64,000 nucleotides of DNA from Chitinivibrionales bacterium (GCA_014728215.1 WJLZ01000185.1:1-64000), one strand, 5' to 3'; numbered from the stretch's first letter, positions 17,977 to 27,195 are shown. Translations and numbers: made by a program. Notes: generated from the letters alone by a model not told the origin.

Positions 17977-18050
17977 TTCAATTCCCGGCCGATTCCCGGC
18001 TTTTTGTTATCGATAGAAAATGGAAGTAACTAATCTGTGAAGGAGAAAAA

Positions 18051-19820
18051 ATGAAAGTGTTTTTCACACGGCTTTTTATCGCACTCGGCGCAATAACCTT
18101 TATTCTTATTGTTGTGGGCATACTCTCAATGTTTTTTTTCCGTATGCGTGCCCGGGTATCGGACCGGACTATTCTGGAAATCGATCTTTCCAACGGGGTT
18201 ATCGAACATATTCCCGACCAGCCCATTGCCCGCCTGACGATAGGCAAAATACCACGGGTACTGACAGTGACCTCGGCGCTGCACAAGGCTGCGGATGACG
18301 ACCGCATCAAGGGAGCCATGGTAAAGCTTGGTCCTGCCGGTATCGGCCTGGGCCATGTACAGGAGATCAGGGATGCTGTCGCCACTTTCCGAAAGGGTGG
18401 AAAACCGGCATGGGTATTTTCCCCAACATTCGGTGAGCTGAGTCGTGGTAATGCGGCCTATTATCTTGCCGCCGCGTTCGATAAAATTTATACCCAACCC
18501 TCGGCATCGGTGGGGCTGACCGGTTTGATGGCCAAATCTGCTTTTTTAGAAGAGACCCTCACCAAACTGGGCATTAAACCCCGCCTCGATCATCGTGAAA
18601 AATACAAAACTGCATTGTATGTATTAACTGAAGACGAATATATCGAACCGCATGAGGAAGCACAGCGTGCTATTCTGAATTCCCTGTACGATCAGATGAT
18701 AACCGATATCAGCGAATCGCGAAAAATCCCAAAGGAAAAACTGTCATCGATTATTTCCGAAGGTCCCTATCTTGCCAAGGAAGCACTTGATTTGAATCTG
18801 GTCGATAAACTTACTTACGAAAGCGATGTTTTCAATGAATTACGGGATGCGACCAGCGGGCGGAAGAAAGCTTTGAGTGCCGCTCGGTATCTGAAACGAG
18901 CCGGAAGTCCCTATAATAAAGGAAAGACAATCGCCCTTATCCATGGCGTAGGATCAATTACCCTTGGGAAAAGTCGGTATGCGCCACTCAGCGGAAATTT
19001 TGTCATGGGAGCGGAAACCATTACTCGGGCATTCAGGGCCGCAGTTAATGATCGATCGGTGAAAGCGATCCTGTTCCGGGTCGAAAGCCCCGGCGGTTCT
19101 TATGTGGCATCCGATGCGATCTGGCGTGAAACTGTCCGTGCCAGGGAAGCCGGCAAACCGGTTGTTGTTTCCATGGCCAATGTTGCGGGATCGGGCGGCT
19201 ATTTTGTTGCCATGTCGGCCCATTCGATTGTCGCACATCGGGGAACGATTACCGGGTCGATCGGTGTTGTCGGCGGAAAAATGCTCACCACCGAATTCTG
19301 GAATAAATTCGGCGTGGCGTGGGACCAGCTTTACACCAGCGAAAATGCAACGATCTGGTCAACCACCAACGATTATACTCCCGAACAATGGAAATGGGTA
19401 CAGAATTGGCTCGATATGGCCTACAGAGATTTCATGACCAAAGCCGGCAAAGGGCGGAATATGATGCTCGAGGAAGTTCGTGAGGTTGCCAAAGGACGGA
19501 TCTGGACCGGAGAACAGGCAAAAGCCCGGGGGCTGATCGATGCAACAGGGAGTTTTGCGGATGCATTGCAAATTGCCAAGGAAGCCGCGGGAATCGATGC
19601 CGATAAACCGGTAAAACTGAAAGCCTTTCCGCGTCCTCGCACCTTTCTTGAACGCCTTGCTGCAGGAGAGCCTTTTACCGCCTTCGAAAGCAACGCCGGC
19701 GATGCAGCAGCAATAGAAACACTGCGAAAACTGCAGCCGATTATCGCCCGCCTCCGAAAAATGGGCCTTATCGAAGACCCCGGCGAACTCTCGATGTCGG
19801 AATTTGATATTCCTGAATAA
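18051..19820 (+). CDS. sppA: signal peptide peptidase SppA, 67K type
   Basis: A 589-residue protein of the long, two-domain SppA form. GAAGGAG precedes the ATG. Residues 7-30 are an N-terminal membrane anchor. The first domain (about 45-260) carries the catalytic Lys in HREKYKTAL (Lys184 or Lys186), and the second (about 290-520) carries the nucleophile Ser381 in NVAGSGGYFVAM, followed by GTITGSIGVVGGK. This Ser/Lys dyad across two repeated domains is the known architecture of the Escherichia coli enzyme, which degrades cleaved signal peptides in the inner membrane. It lies 138 bp after the CBS gene, separated by a hairpin. No sigma-54 type site is seen, so it is probably housekeeping-controlled. 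Confidence 0.93.
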   Translation: MKVFFTRLFIALGAITFILIVVGILSMFFFRMRARVSDRTILEIDLSNGVIEHIPDQPIARLTIGKIPRVLTVTSALHKAADDDRIKGAMVKLGPAGIGLGHVQEIRDAVATFRKGGKPAWVFSPTFGELSRGNAAYYLAAAFDKIYTQPSASVGLTGLMAKSAFLEETLTKLGIKPRLDHREKYKTALYVLTEDEYIEPHEEAQRAILNSLYDQMITDISESRKIPKEKLSSIISEGPYLAKEALDLNLVDKLTYESDVFNELRDATSGRKKALSAARYLKRAGSPYNKGKTIALIHGVGSITLGKSRYAPLSGNFVMGAETITRAFRAAVNDRSVKAILFRVESPGGSYVASDAIWRETVRAREAGKPVVVSMANVAGSGGYFVAMSAHSIVAHRGTITGSIGVVGGKMLTTEFWNKFGVAWDQLYTSENATIWSTTNDYTPEQWKWVQNWLDMAYRDFMTKAGKGRNMMLEEVREVAKGRIWTGEQAKARGLIDATGSFADALQIAKEAAGIDADKPVKLKAFPRPRTFLERLAAGEPFTAFESNAGDAAAIETLRKLQPIIARLRKMGLIEDPGELSMSEFDIPE

Positions 19821-20187
19821 GAAAAGATTGGAGTAGTGGAGTGGCGGAGTAATGGGTAGTTGCCATATTTCTATAGATCCTTTGCAAAAACGATAAAACG
19901 ATTTTCGGAATCGAGAAAAACACGTCGTTAAAATCGGATATTTTCCCGTTCTTATTCATGCTATTTGGATTTTATGGACAAAGAAGTGACAAAATGACGG
20001 GAGAAGATGAGGAGCGATCCGAGTCCCGAGATGCTATTGGGAGAGAGACAACAATTTGAGACAAAAACCTATACCCTGTATCCTGAACCCACTATTCTGC
20101 TCTATTATTGTTGCCGATTATCATACCCATCACCATCCTCTCTCCCGTAAACCGCCCCTTGCCCCAGACCTTCAGCGCATCCCGCTC
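19821..20187. other. 367-bp stretch without recognised gene
   Basis: It lies between the SppA stop and the end of the frameshifted unknown on the other strand. It contains purine-rich low-complexity runs (for example GGAGTAGTGGAGTGGCGGAG at 19830-19849) and no convincing reading frame, hairpin or promoter. Confidence 0.6.
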
Positions 20188-21212
20188 TCACCCGATTTCC
20201 ACACCGCACGACCTCAGAAACCGTGAAAGGTCCGGGAGTCCCACGGGTGGAGGAAAGGGATATCGGGGGCCGGGTATTTCGGTGGCGATACTGTCGTGGT
20301 AGAGAATATAGGAAGCGAAATCGCGGGGGTAAACCGAGGGGTCATTGCCTACGATCCGGCCACGAACTGATGCACGATTCACCACTGTATTCCACTGCTC
20401 ATAAGGTACATGCCCGATTCCTTCAACCCCGTGTGACATGAGGGAAATATAGATTTCGTCGATACCATTTCTCATATCAATATATCGTGTCAGCCATCCA
20501 GCGATCGTTTTGTATTGAATGCCATCCAGTAGGGAATCGAAGCAGTGTGTAATGCCCAGGAGGGGCTCATCTGAGAGAAGCAATCGGCCATCAGGCGCCG
20601 GGACTCAATCCCCCTTTCTTTATACCAGGCACGGTAAAAATCGGCAGTCGGCGCACTGAGTGATTCAGGATGATCGAAATACAGTCGGCAGACATTATAG
20701 CCATTGCGTTCGGCAAACACCCCGATGTCTTCATCAAGGTCTTCATCAAACCCCCACTCGGCTTCCGGGGCAACGACCTGCTTGAGATCGGGCATTTTCC
20801 AATAATGGAACCGGGAATTCTCTTCGGCAAGAAATTGTTTTACCCGGGGGCCGCCGTCGACATATTCCCGTATGTCGGTATCACCAAATCCGCCAACCTG
20901 AAAAAGGGAACGAGCTCCCAGGGAAAAGGAAGGCCACTTATAAGTACATTTCAATATTAAAATTGTTCCTCCCGGTCTCAGCGTACGGATGATATAGTTC
21001 TTATACTCCTCTCCCAGGCGCAGGCGTTTTACACGGATAAGCGCAACTTCATCGAGAAGATAACGGTCCTGTACCGGATCATGAATCAGATGTGCCATGA
21101 TATCGCGTGAGCGTTTTACTATATGATGCCCCGGCATGCGGGCCCACAAGTGTTCTTTGTAAAACGACATTGATTGATTCATCTGGAAGTCCGGCATGGC
21201 TGAGTTTTTCAA
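20188..21212 (-). pseudogene. frameshifted unknown gene with methyltransferase-like segment
   Basis: Two overlapping frames read as one protein. The upstream frame (from at most 21212 to about 20590) contains YIIRTLRPGGTILILKC, typical of motif IV/V of class I methyltransferases, then FQVGGFGDTDIREYVDGG and WGFDEDLDEDIGVF. It then turns into a nonsense tail. The downstream frame resumes as PDGRLLLSDEPLLGITHCFDSLL and runs to 20188 (ending SRFLRSCGVEIG). The switch lies between about 20575 and 20605, where the second frame has a stop just upstream. The N-terminal 40 codons of the first frame are antisense-free but overlap another gene fragment (21079-21264) in a different frame, so the 5' end is also doubtful. 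It is probably a decayed gene. The family is not recognised; a sequencing error at the shift cannot be excluded. Confidence 0.55.
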
Positions 21213-21264
21213 CAGCCGATTTTGCCGGATCGTAATTACGAAATGTGCAGAAAATCCTGTGCAT
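21079..21264 (-). pseudogene. N-terminal fragment of a YflT/general-stress-17M-like protein
   Basis: GGGGAGG lies 7 bases before the ATG at 21264, so this, rather than the overlapping frame from 21212, is the natural translation start. The 61 residues begin MHRIFCTFRNYDPAKSAVEKL and continue AGLPDESINVVLQ, the typical first beta-alpha-beta unit of the general stress protein 17M / low-temperature-induced family, in which small cytoplasmic proteins sense an unknown ligand. The homology ends at about residue 40, and the rest (HAGASYSKTLTRYHGTSDS) looks like random read-through into the neighbouring unknown gene. The likely cause is a deletion joining the two genes. Confidence 0.55.
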
Positions 21265-21365
21265 TACGAACCTCCCCTTGTGTGTAAATGCGGGTAAGAC
21301 AATTTAAACCGATACATACTTTTGTTCGGCTGCTTTTTCGGCTGCATTTGATCCTCAGCCAACAA

Positions 21366-21388
21366 CGGGCCGGTTAAATACCGGCCCG
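21366..21388 (-). terminator. strong hairpin after the DUF2383 gene
   Basis: CGGGCCGG (21366-21373) and CCGGCCCG (21381-21388) form a perfect 8-bp GC stem with a TTAAATA loop, 11 bp beyond the stop of the minus-strand DUF2383 gene. The T-run is poor, so termination efficiency is uncertain. Confidence 0.6.
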
Positions 21389-21398
21389 ATTTATCCGG

Positions 21399-21860
21399 CT
21401 AAACATGGGTCTTCTGCTCCCAGGTGCGCTTTTTGAGTGTCTCCTGGATGTATTTGAGATGCTCCTGTTCATCAGTAAAATTACGCTGGATTACCTCGTG
21501 TACCTCCTGAGGGACATCCCATTTTCGAGCATCACCATAGGTCTTGTTGGTAAGTTTTTCATTTTGTTCCATGGCCTTGAGCGCCTGTTCGGTTCCCATT
21601 CTGCTTCGCAGTGCGGTCATGCCTTCAATGAAATATCCTTTAATATCACGCGTCAGCTCCGGCGGTTCTTCTCCCATATCGAGCAGAAGCGCTGAAAGAT
21701 CATCGATATGACGTTCATGATCTTCCTGATACCGAATGAGTTGTTCCTGAATATCAGGATCCTCAACTTCGTCAATAGCCTGGCTGTATCCATGAGATGC
21801 ATCGATATCGATTTTTATTAATGAGACTAAATGTTCAGTTATTTGTTTTTCTGATTCCAT
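21399..21860 (-). CDS. DUF2383 / PA2169-type ferritin-like helical protein
   Basis: A 153-residue protein. The start at 21860 is set by AGGAGG 6 bases upstream. Four amphipathic helices are visible: LVSLIKIDIDASHGYSQAI, IQEQLIRYQEDHERHIDDLSALLLDMG, EGMTALRSRMGTEQALKAMEQNEKL and EVHEVIQRNFTDEQEHLKYIQETLKK. Conserved acidic and His residues (D-x-x-x-x-Y, E-D-H-E-R-H, D-E-Q-E-H) recall ferritin-like di-metal folds, and the family is placed in that superfamily. The function is unknown; homologues are stress-associated. A clean sigma-54 type promoter sits 91 bp upstream, overlapping the 3' edge of the VanX-like gene. A truncated paralogue lies at 16562-16885. Confidence 0.8.
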   Translation of the reverse strand: MESEKQITEHLVSLIKIDIDASHGYSQAIDEVEDPDIQEQLIRYQEDHERHIDDLSALLLDMGEEPPELTRDIKGYFIEGMTALRSRMGTEQALKAMEQNEKLTNKTYGDARKWDVPQEVHEVIQRNFTDEQEHLKYIQETLKKRTWEQKTHV

Positions 21861-21950
21861 TTGATCCTCCTTTAATAGAGTGCTCATATTTCTTGGTAAG
21901 TCAATACGACACCTGCGGACAAAAAAATCCGCCGGTGACTCAGATAAGAA

Positions 21951-21966
21951 TGCAAATTGCATGCCA
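21951..21966 (-). promoter_or_regulatory. candidate sigma-54 promoter for the DUF2383 gene
   Basis: Minus strand TGGCATG-CAAT-TTGCA, immediately beyond the stop of the VanX-like gene (21968) and 91 bp from 21860. It matches all consensus positions. Confidence 0.8.
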
Positions 21967-21967
21967 T

Positions 21968-22684
21968 TTATTCAACGATATCATATCGTTTACGCACGGC
22001 TTTTTTGTCGAAGGCATTAAAATGCCACCATTCGATTGCAAGGGGGAGAAACCCTGCTTGAGTCATGGCATCACGAAGGATATGACGGTTGGCGACTTGC
22101 TGTTTTGTGAGACGGCCTGATTGGAGATATTTTTTTTCGAGTCGGGGCTGGGAAAGGGGGCCGAAGTGATCGATGGGACATCCCATGTCGAGGCGGATGC
22201 CATTTGTATCGGCAATGGTGACATCGACCGCGCAGCCATAGTTGTGCATGGAGCCCCATTTCGGATTGGCGACATAATTTTGCATGGCTGTATTTTTCAC
22301 CAGATTCCACATTTTCCGCTGCACCCGACGAGGCCGGAATCCATCAGCCACAAGAATTCTCAAATGAGGATACTTCTGTTTCAGATATGCATTGGCAGCA
22401 GCCAGTATTTCTGCAGCCGGACGGCGGAGGTAACATTTTTTTAAACCACCATAAACATCGGCTTTCATGAAATTATCGGTACCGCCGTATTTGAGTTCCA
22501 CTCTGATTGTCGAATCGAGGGTGCGAACATCCACAAACCCCAGGCCAACAAGTTTTCTTTCATAAGCTGCGCTGTTGTCCTTGAGAGGAACTGTTTTCGA
22601 ATACGCCGGTTCGGCCGCGTTGAGATGCAATAGGGAAACAAAAATTGGAAGGATAGTAAAAAATGAAAAACCGGTTAATCTCAC
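21968..22684 (-). CDS. D-alanyl-D-alanine dipeptidase (VanX/DdpX, M15D)
   Basis: A 238-residue protein with an N-terminal signal sequence (about residues 1-23). The zinc-binding and catalytic signature is complete: SMHNYGCAVD at 145-154 (His147 and Asp154 as ligands), EWWHF at 218-222 (Glu218 as general base, His221 as third ligand), and DGFRP (Arg117) which holds the substrate carboxylate. The enzyme hydrolyses D-Ala-D-Ala. There are no VanH/VanA ligase genes nearby, and a secreted VanX homologue is usually for peptidoglycan recycling or scavenging rather than vancomycin resistance. It lies 23 bp after the alpha/beta hydrolase gene on the same strand, so the two are likely co-transcribed. 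Confidence 0.88.
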   Translation of the reverse strand: MRLTGFSFFTILPIFVSLLHLNAAEPAYSKTVPLKDNSAAYERKLVGLGFVDVRTLDSTIRVELKYGGTDNFMKADVYGGLKKCYLRRPAAEILAAANAYLKQKYPHLRILVADGFRPRRVQRKMWNLVKNTAMQNYVANPKWGSMHNYGCAVDVTIADTNGIRLDMGCPIDHFGPLSQPRLEKKYLQSGRLTKQQVANRHILRDAMTQAGFLPLAIEWWHFNAFDKKAVRKRYDIVE

Positions 22685-22707
22685 TGGCAGATAGCCCCTT
22701 TATGCGT

Positions 22708-23757
22708 TTAATCTTTTTTTTGCTTGCTTAACCAGAATAACCCTGCATTATAAATTACATCGTGACGGCCGTCGAATATTTTCAGGATTGCATTACGCGA
22801 TTTTTTCTCGAACAGCACGTATCGTCCGGCATCGGTATAGAGACTGTCGGCAAAATATCCTGTCATTGCAGGAGGGAGGCGGTGATTTTTATCGATAAAG
22901 GTATAATACTTTTCCGGTATTCTATCACGTCGATAGGCGAGATCATTAAATGCCCTGATCGAATGACTCGGGGGAACAAAATTATCTTCGATCCCCGTTG
23001 CGATATAGACATGCACCTCCTTTCGCCGGGCGTTACTCAGATAGCTGCTGACACTCCGTTTTCGACACTCCTTTTCAGCGCTGTTTCCGTTAACCGGCGG
23101 TCCGCCACAGGAATTTTCGATATATCCCGAATAATCGTGCCGTGCGCCTTTTGTGGTCTGATACCATTCCACCAGATCGTAGACCGGCACCCAGGCTGCG
23201 GCCGCTGTCCATAACTCCGGATACCGCCCTACCATAATAAGGGTAGTCATCGCCCCGCCCGAGAATCCCGTAATGTAGACACGGGTTGTATCAATCCGGG
23301 CATTTGCTTTTGCCCAGGCCAAGGCATCTAAAATATCCTGAATCGCAAGCTCCGATGCCGTTGATTTCGGATTGGTATAGGCTCCCCGGTAATCGGGATG
23401 AATAAACACCCAGTCGTTTTTTTCCGCCCATACTCCATAGGGGATGCTGAAATGCTGCATATAATCAGCGCTCCAGGAATGGAGCACCAGAAGCAGTGGT
23501 TTTGTATGTGATGATCCTGAGTTATAAAACAGCGCCCGCTGCATGGTGCTGTCGGCAGATGATCGTATTGTAATTTCCTCCACTCCCTGCGCCACCGTTC
23601 GCCATGCCCGAGCCTTTGACATCCGGGCTAAGGAGGAATACGCAATTTTGTAAAAGGTTTTATATCGGTCTTCCCTCAAAAGCTCAAGCTCCGATTCATA
23701 ACCGTTATCGGGAGCCGAGATCAGGAAAATCACCAGAAAAATAAAGTGTTTAATCAT
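22708..23757 (-). CDS. secreted alpha/beta-hydrolase (prolyl-oligopeptidase/esterase type)
   Basis: The protein is 349 residues from the ATG at 23757, which follows GAAAGGG and opens a signal peptide (IKHFIFLVIFLISA); an in-frame start 15 codons earlier gives an unlikely polar leader. The nucleophile elbow is GFSGGA, the acid is in ATGIEDNFVPP, and the His is probably in DGRHD near the C-terminus, giving a full Ser-Asp-His triad in the expected order. LLLVLHSWSADY supplies the oxyanion region. The family includes acyl-peptide hydrolases and feruloyl/PHB esterases; the periplasmic substrate is unknown. It is first in a two-gene unit with the VanX-like dipeptidase, which hints at a role in peptide or wall-fragment degradation. 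Confidence 0.8.
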   Translation of the reverse strand: MIKHFIFLVIFLISAPDNGYESELELLREDRYKTFYKIAYSSLARMSKARAWRTVAQGVEEITIRSSADSTMQRALFYNSGSSHTKPLLLVLHSWSADYMQHFSIPYGVWAEKNDWVFIHPDYRGAYTNPKSTASELAIQDILDALAWAKANARIDTTRVYITGFSGGAMTTLIMVGRYPELWTAAAAWVPVYDLVEWYQTTKGARHDYSGYIENSCGGPPVNGNSAEKECRKRSVSSYLSNARRKEVHVYIATGIEDNFVPPSHSIRAFNDLAYRRDRIPEKYYTFIDKNHRLPPAMTGYFADSLYTDAGRYVLFEKKSRNAILKIFDGRHDVIYNAGLFWLSKQKKD

Positions 23758-23944
23758 ATTATTTCTTACCCTTTCATCGTCATCGTTTTGTGACCTTGTC
23801 ATAATCTCGCACAGTGAGACGAAGAATCTGTTATCATTTTTTCGAGCACCAGGAACAAGGATGATTTACAGTAAATGGTCTCAGAACCCTGATCTTCAAC
23901 TATCAACCTTTAACTTTTAACCTTCACCTTGATCATACGCCCCC

Positions 23945-25027
23945 TTACGGCACAATCCACTTCACCCCCGGTACTTTTCTGATCACGATTATTATCATAA
24001 GCGAAATTGCGAAAACGACTCCTGCGAAAACCGGCACTCCAAGTGCCAGGGGCAATGATGATTTACTGAAACTGAAACCGGCCAGACCCCGCAGAAGCAT
24101 CGAAATAATCATGGCATGAATCAGATACATTCCCGGCACACATGCAGCAACGGCAATGGTTATCTGGTATCCTTTGGGCTTCACATGATCTGCAGTTACA
24201 ATGCCCTTTCCTTTCATCGCCAGAAATATGCTCAGCGCCATAACTATGACATTGATACTGTAATAATCGTAAAAGAGTGCATCGAACGTGCCGCCGTTGC
24301 GCACGATAGTCAGGTACCAGGTCCCCACCGTTGTAGCTCCAAAGGCAACGAACCATGCAATAATAAGCAGCAGCCGCTGCATAGGGGTTGGAACAACATC
24401 CCGAAGTGCACGGCCCAGCACAAAATAGCCAAAGTAAGCAAAAAGCGATTCGGCATTTCGTACCGTTGGATAGATACTGAAATGGTAAAATGATTCGACC
24501 ATGGGAAGAAGGGAGCCGAATAGTACCCATAAAATCAGGAAATAGAGAACACTCCGAGTGCTTGCATGCTGCATGTAAACATTAACGATGGGCGCAATCA
24601 GGTAAAGTCCGATAAGAATATACAGAAACCACAAGTGGTAATAGACAGGTTCCAGAAATATGAGCGTAAAGAAATTTTTAAAAGCGAGGGGCTCATGGTT
24701 GATATAAATGCGCCACAAGAAATACAATCCACTCCAGACAAGAAAAGGGATGAGTACTCGACGAACCCGGCGGCGGAGAAACCGGCCGAGAAGAGAGCCG
24801 TCCGCCTTATCAATAAGAAATGTACCGCTTAACATAACAAAAACCGGAATACACCATCGGGCTGCCGAATCGTAGAGATTGCCGATCCACCACGCAGTAC
24901 TTCCCACCTTCTGGTATCTCACCAGAAGCGGTGCGGCACTATGAATAAGGATGACTGCAAATAATGCGGCGATTTTCATAATCTCCGGCCAGAGAAGGCG
25001 ATCCGTTTCGTACGTATTGGAGTTCAT
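23945..25027 (-). CDS. membrane acyltransferase, acyltransferase-3 (OafA/NodX) family
   Basis: A 360-residue protein with about ten hydrophobic segments. The N-terminal segment has the family signature layout (LLWPEIMKIAALFAVILIHSAA, with the conserved His in helix 1), followed by RWCIPVFVMLSGTFLI and RRVRRVLIPFLVWSGLYF. The family transfers acetyl or succinyl groups from acyl-CoA to sugars or glycans at the membrane. Nothing beside it identifies the acceptor. A weaker sigma-54 type site is only 13 bp upstream of this start, so either the start or the promoter call needs caution; an internal start at the MKIAAL position (GGAG three bases upstream) is possible but would remove conserved residues. 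Confidence 0.85.
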   Translation of the reverse strand: MNSNTYETDRLLWPEIMKIAALFAVILIHSAAPLLVRYQKVGSTAWWIGNLYDSAARWCIPVFVMLSGTFLIDKADGSLLGRFLRRRVRRVLIPFLVWSGLYFLWRIYINHEPLAFKNFFTLIFLEPVYYHLWFLYILIGLYLIAPIVNVYMQHASTRSVLYFLILWVLFGSLLPMVESFYHFSIYPTVRNAESLFAYFGYFVLGRALRDVVPTPMQRLLLIIAWFVAFGATTVGTWYLTIVRNGGTFDALFYDYYSINVIVMALSIFLAMKGKGIVTADHVKPKGYQITIAVAACVPGMYLIHAMIISMLLRGLAGFSFSKSSLPLALGVPVFAGVVFAISLMIIIVIRKVPGVKWIVP

Positions 25028-25039
25028 ACGTAAAGGGAG

Positions 25040-25055
25040 TGCAAATTCTGTGCCC
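25040..25055 (-). promoter_or_regulatory. possible sigma-54 promoter for the acyltransferase gene
   Basis: Minus strand GGGCACA-GAAT-TTGCA. The core and spacing are right but the leading T is G, and it is so close to the start codon that transcripts would be nearly leaderless. Confidence 0.4.
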
Positions 25056-25151
25056 CCGGTAGGATCAGCGGATTGGGGGTGAGGATCAGAGGCCCACGGG
25101 GGAAGAGGGGGTCAAAGATCAAAGGTGGGGGATTTTTTCATAACCTCAACC

Positions 25152-25535
25152 TCAATTTTTCCTGCACTTGTTTTTACGAATAGCCATTGCTTTATCGATG
25201 GTTTCCAGGAATTGCTTGCGGCGGAATGATTTATGGAGAAAAACATCCCAGAGGTCATCACGGTCTTCAACCCTGGTAACTGAACTTATGAGAATAATCG
25301 GGATGTTATGGCAATGGGTTTCGGAACGGATTTTTGAAATAAGCTCGACACCGTCAAATACCGGCATCATCAGATCGGAAATGAGAATATCGGGACATTT
25401 ATTCGATGGATTGCTGATCCATTCCCAGCATTCCTCTGAATCGGAAAAGGTTTTTGTCGTATAGCCGTTTTTTTCAAGAATCAAGGTGAGTACTTCGAGC
25501 ATCCCCCAATCATCATCAACAATAGCAACCATCAT
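25152..25535 (-). CDS. single-domain response regulator (CheY-like receiver)
   Basis: A 127-residue receiver domain with no output domain. The acidic pocket is VDDD at 6-9, the phospho-acceptor is Asp54 in ISDLMMP, the switch residues are Ser84/Ser85 in ILISS, and Lys102 is in FLHKSF. It is probably a phosphorelay intermediate or a protein-interaction regulator. It starts 41 bp after the KaiC-like gene on the same strand, so the two are almost certainly one transcript; such pairing recalls KaiC-associated response regulators, but no KaiA or KaiB is seen. Confidence 0.88.
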   Translation of the reverse strand: MMVAIVDDDWGMLEVLTLILEKNGYTTKTFSDSEECWEWISNPSNKCPDILISDLMMPVFDGVELISKIRSETHCHNIPIILISSVTRVEDRDDLWDVFLHKSFRRKQFLETIDKAMAIRKNKCRKN

Positions 25536-25576
25536 AACAGGATTATCCCTTTCACAATATAACTACATATTACATT

Positions 25577-27016
25577 TTAGAATTGAATACTGGATCCATG
25601 CAACAATTCCTCCGTTTTTTCATCAATGTCGCAAATGCTCATCCCGCCTTTATCTATCCGGAAGCTTCTCGTGTTGGCGTGATACTCACTCTCCCGCATT
25701 TTGACAATTGAAAGAAACCTGCACATGTGCGCTTTATTTCTGAGATAGCGAAGGATAATTGTCGAATCGATGAGTTGATCGGTAAATTCGATCTGTCCCA
25801 CGAGCTGAGGCGGTGTGAAAAGCGGCATGTTTTTGCTGATAAGCGTCGTTGCGCGGCAATCGCGAAGATGAGCCAGAAAGGCCGAAAAGAAGAGCGGTAT
25901 CCGTTCCGAATAGATCGCGGCCATAGCAAAGCCTTCAATGCCATCGATAAACACCCGCATTTCCCCTTCACCGTTACGAGTTTTCAGAACATTGATAAGC
26001 CGCTCAGCCAGAGCATCGAGAATAAGCTCATGGGGAGCTTCCCAGAGCATATGAATTTTCCCCTTTTCGGTCATCGAGCGAAGCGGCATATTTAAACTAT
26101 CGGTCTTGCGCAGTAGTTGTGACGGCGTCTCGAGGAACCCCATATATACTCCCTCCTGCCCCCGACACGCGCCTTCCAGAAGAAAGGAAAGTCCAAGGGT
26201 GGTTTTTCCCACGCCCGGCATGCCCACAATGGTTGTGCTCGATCTTACAGGAATGCCCCCACCCATCATTTCATCCAATCCCCCGACACCGGTCGACATA
26301 CGGGAAGAGTTGCCGTTCTCGACTATACTTAACGGAACAATTTTTGATTCTATCTGCGGATACACCCGGAGCCCCTCGCTCGACAACTCCACTTCGTGCC
26401 TCCCGGCCATAAACGCGCTTCCCCGGGTCTTGTGAATCGTGACCTGCTTGGTGGCCCGGGGGCCGAGAATAATATCCGAAAGCTGGATAATGCTGTCGAC
26501 AACGGTTAACGCCGGATCAGGCTGCGGCTGCTTGTTTGTCAGGATTATCGTACAGGTGTGCATCTGTCCCAGCGACCTGATTTGCGTTATCAGATCCACG
26601 AATTCAAATTTGGAATTTGCCTGGTATAGGGCATTCCCTATTCCTTCAAATATAAAAATGTCTGCCTGCTTTAGCTGAATCGATTCACTGATCATCTTAA
26701 TCAGGCTCCGTACCCCATGCTTTTTTATCTGTCCCTGGGCCATTATGTAATAGAGTGACCCCGGAAGGCAATCTTTATCGTAAAAGGTAAATGGATCCAG
26801 ATGGGAAATAATTTCGTTGGGGCTCTCGGTGTGTAGGTTGAGATACAGACACTGCATATTCTGAGCCTTGATACAGTTAAAACATATCTGATGACACAGA
26901 ATAGTTTTGCCTGTGCCGGGGGTGCCGTATATAAGATGTGTATCATTGGCAATAAGACCGCCCATCAGTATTGTATCAAGCCCTTGGATTCCCGTTGGAA
27001 TTCGTTTGGTGGTCAT
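25577..27016 (-). CDS. KaiC-like double RecA-domain ATPase
   Basis: A 479-residue protein of two KaiC modules. Domain 1 has GIQGLDTILMGGL and Walker A GTPGTGKT (31-38). Domain 2 has GVGGLDEMMGGGIP and Walker A GMPGVGKT (265-272), and ends with IVKMRESEYHANTRSFRI, the K-M-R segment that in KaiC contacts ATP across the hexamer interface. The C-terminal Ser/Thr autophosphorylation pair of cyanobacterial KaiC is not evident. Stand-alone KaiC homologues in non-phototrophs are linked to stress and signalling rather than proven clocks. It is co-directional with a single-domain response regulator downstream. A weak sigma-54 type site is 164 bp upstream. Confidence 0.87.
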   Translation of the reverse strand: MTTKRIPTGIQGLDTILMGGLIANDTHLIYGTPGTGKTILCHQICFNCIKAQNMQCLYLNLHTESPNEIISHLDPFTFYDKDCLPGSLYYIMAQGQIKKHGVRSLIKMISESIQLKQADIFIFEGIGNALYQANSKFEFVDLITQIRSLGQMHTCTIILTNKQPQPDPALTVVDSIIQLSDIILGPRATKQVTIHKTRGSAFMAGRHEVELSSEGLRVYPQIESKIVPLSIVENGNSSRMSTGVGGLDEMMGGGIPVRSSTTIVGMPGVGKTTLGLSFLLEGACRGQEGVYMGFLETPSQLLRKTDSLNMPLRSMTEKGKIHMLWEAPHELILDALAERLINVLKTRNGEGEMRVFIDGIEGFAMAAIYSERIPLFFSAFLAHLRDCRATTLISKNMPLFTPPQLVGQIEFTDQLIDSTIILRYLRNKAHMCRFLSIVKMRESEYHANTRSFRIDKGGMSICDIDEKTEELLHGSSIQF

Positions 27017-27179
27017 ATGGTGTAATCTCCATTGTTAAAATCGAAACTCAATCCAGATGCATCTTTTTTGCAGGATAAAATCTGCAAAAAATCGATTGAA
27101 GATAGCCGGTGCAATTACGATGCATGAGTGTGATTCGAAAATCTCACCCGTGATTTCAACCATGTTCCTGATTTTCACC

Positions 27180-27195
27180 TGCAAACAGCATGCCT
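27180..27195 (-). promoter_or_regulatory. possible sigma-54 promoter for the KaiC-like gene
   Basis: Minus strand AGGCATG-CTGT-TTGCA, 164 bp upstream of 27016. The first T is A. It is paired divergently with 27396. Confidence 0.45.

Noticed and set aside
18051-18385. Antisense frames of 100-135 codons within sppA
   Set aside because: Shadow frames of a clearly conserved gene, without start signals or motifs.
21968-22684. Vancomycin resistance cluster around the VanX-like gene
   Set aside because: No VanH, VanA/B ligase, VanR or VanS genes are adjacent; the protein is secreted, unlike VanX.
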